DNA from: JAGQLF01 sp964635995
GTDB lineage: Bacteria > Patescibacteriota > Dojkabacteria > J137
Assembly: GCA_964635995.1 (NCBI GenBank)
Contig: CAZWRA010000019.1
Location: 1 to 24,842, forward strand
Reading direction: 5' to 3'
DNA: 24,842 nucleotides
Shown in pieces: positions 24,799 to 24,842 of the stretch. The notes under the pieces are model-generated. The model ran no database searches. It worked only from the letters and a program-made list of their open reading frames with translations, and had not been told where the DNA came from. How positions within the stretch are numbered: the stretch's first letter is position 1; the number at the start of each line of letters is the position of its first letter. Position numbers and translations under genes: made by a program.

Positions 24799-24842
24799 TG
24801 TACCCCATAAGCTGGACAGAAAAAAGAGGTGTAATTAGATAT
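24799..24842 (+). mobile_element. End of an IS3-family-like insertion sequence (continues beyond window)
   Basis: The last 44 nt begin TGTACCCC and continue into CTGGACAG, the pattern of IS3-family terminal inverted repeats. The stretch then runs into AAGAGGTG, the only strong Shine-Dalgarno-like site in the window, just before the edge, where an orfA transposase start would be expected. It abuts the truncated DUF1697 gene. The other end and any target duplication lie outside. Confidence 0.6.

Overview
This window is a strongly A+T-rich bacterial chromosome fragment read with the standard code (TGA, TAA and TAG all end intact genes). Gene starts show almost no Shine-Dalgarno sequences, and several promoters lie so close to the start codon that the mRNAs are probably leaderless or nearly so. 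The gene style (giant multidomain secreted proteins, many unrecognised small proteins, a short GC-rich palindrome of a kind I associate with candidate-phyla assemblies) suggests a low-GC Patescibacteria/CPR-like bacterium. That placement is inference; no rRNA or other phylogenetic marker was available to test it.

Layout. (1) 1-542, minus: the 5' part of pheA (prephenate dehydratase), preceded by what looks like a complete ribosome-mediated attenuator: a promoter, a leader peptide with five Phe codons, an antiterminator and a terminator. (2) 540-2447, minus: a large gene with a C-terminal adenylate-kinase-like domain, in one continuous frame but broken by four in-frame stops. (3) 2502-4962, minus: an asparagine operon. 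A promoter is followed by a leader peptide with four tandem Asn codons, antiterminator/terminator, tRNA-Asn(GTT), a small unknown gene, asnS and a 150-residue unknown gene. (4) 4974-7018, plus: a membrane histidine kinase split by one frameshift. (5) 7019-11099, minus: a secreted peptidoglycan amidase and a secreted subtilisin, both ending in three DUF5648-type repeats. (6) 11234-11482, plus: a small unknown gene. (7) 11534-13423, minus: an aspartyl-tRNA synthetase fused to a YbaK-type editing domain. (8) 13424-15241: two long intergenic stretches, a DUF5665-like membrane protein and a frameshifted secreted helical protein. (9) 15281-23832, minus: a cell-envelope cluster with an MFS transporter (frameshifted), a membrane glycosyltransferase, an acyltransferase/DUF2341-like/polysaccharide-deacetylase fusion, a Big_5/C39-peptidase membrane protein and a two-TM protein. 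(10) 23852-24842: a VOC protein and a DUF1697 protein whose start is cut off by the end of an IS3-like element.

The main discovery candidate is the pair of attenuators. Each leader peptide is rich in the amino acid handled by the gene it precedes: Phe for pheA, Asn for tRNA-Asn/asnS. In both, the start codon lies exactly 6 nt after a perfect TATAAT box, so the leader peptide should be translated from the very 5' end of the RNA. In both, the antiterminator strand overlaps or directly follows the leader stop codon, so a ribosome that finishes the peptide would mask it and allow termination.

A caution about sequence quality: three genes (histidine kinase, secreted helical protein, MFS transporter), and possibly pheA, are broken in the same way, each missing one base in a run of A or T. 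This pattern fits homopolymer under-calling in the assembly at least as well as true pseudogenes. The four stops in the adenylate-kinase-like gene are substitutions and are not explained that way.
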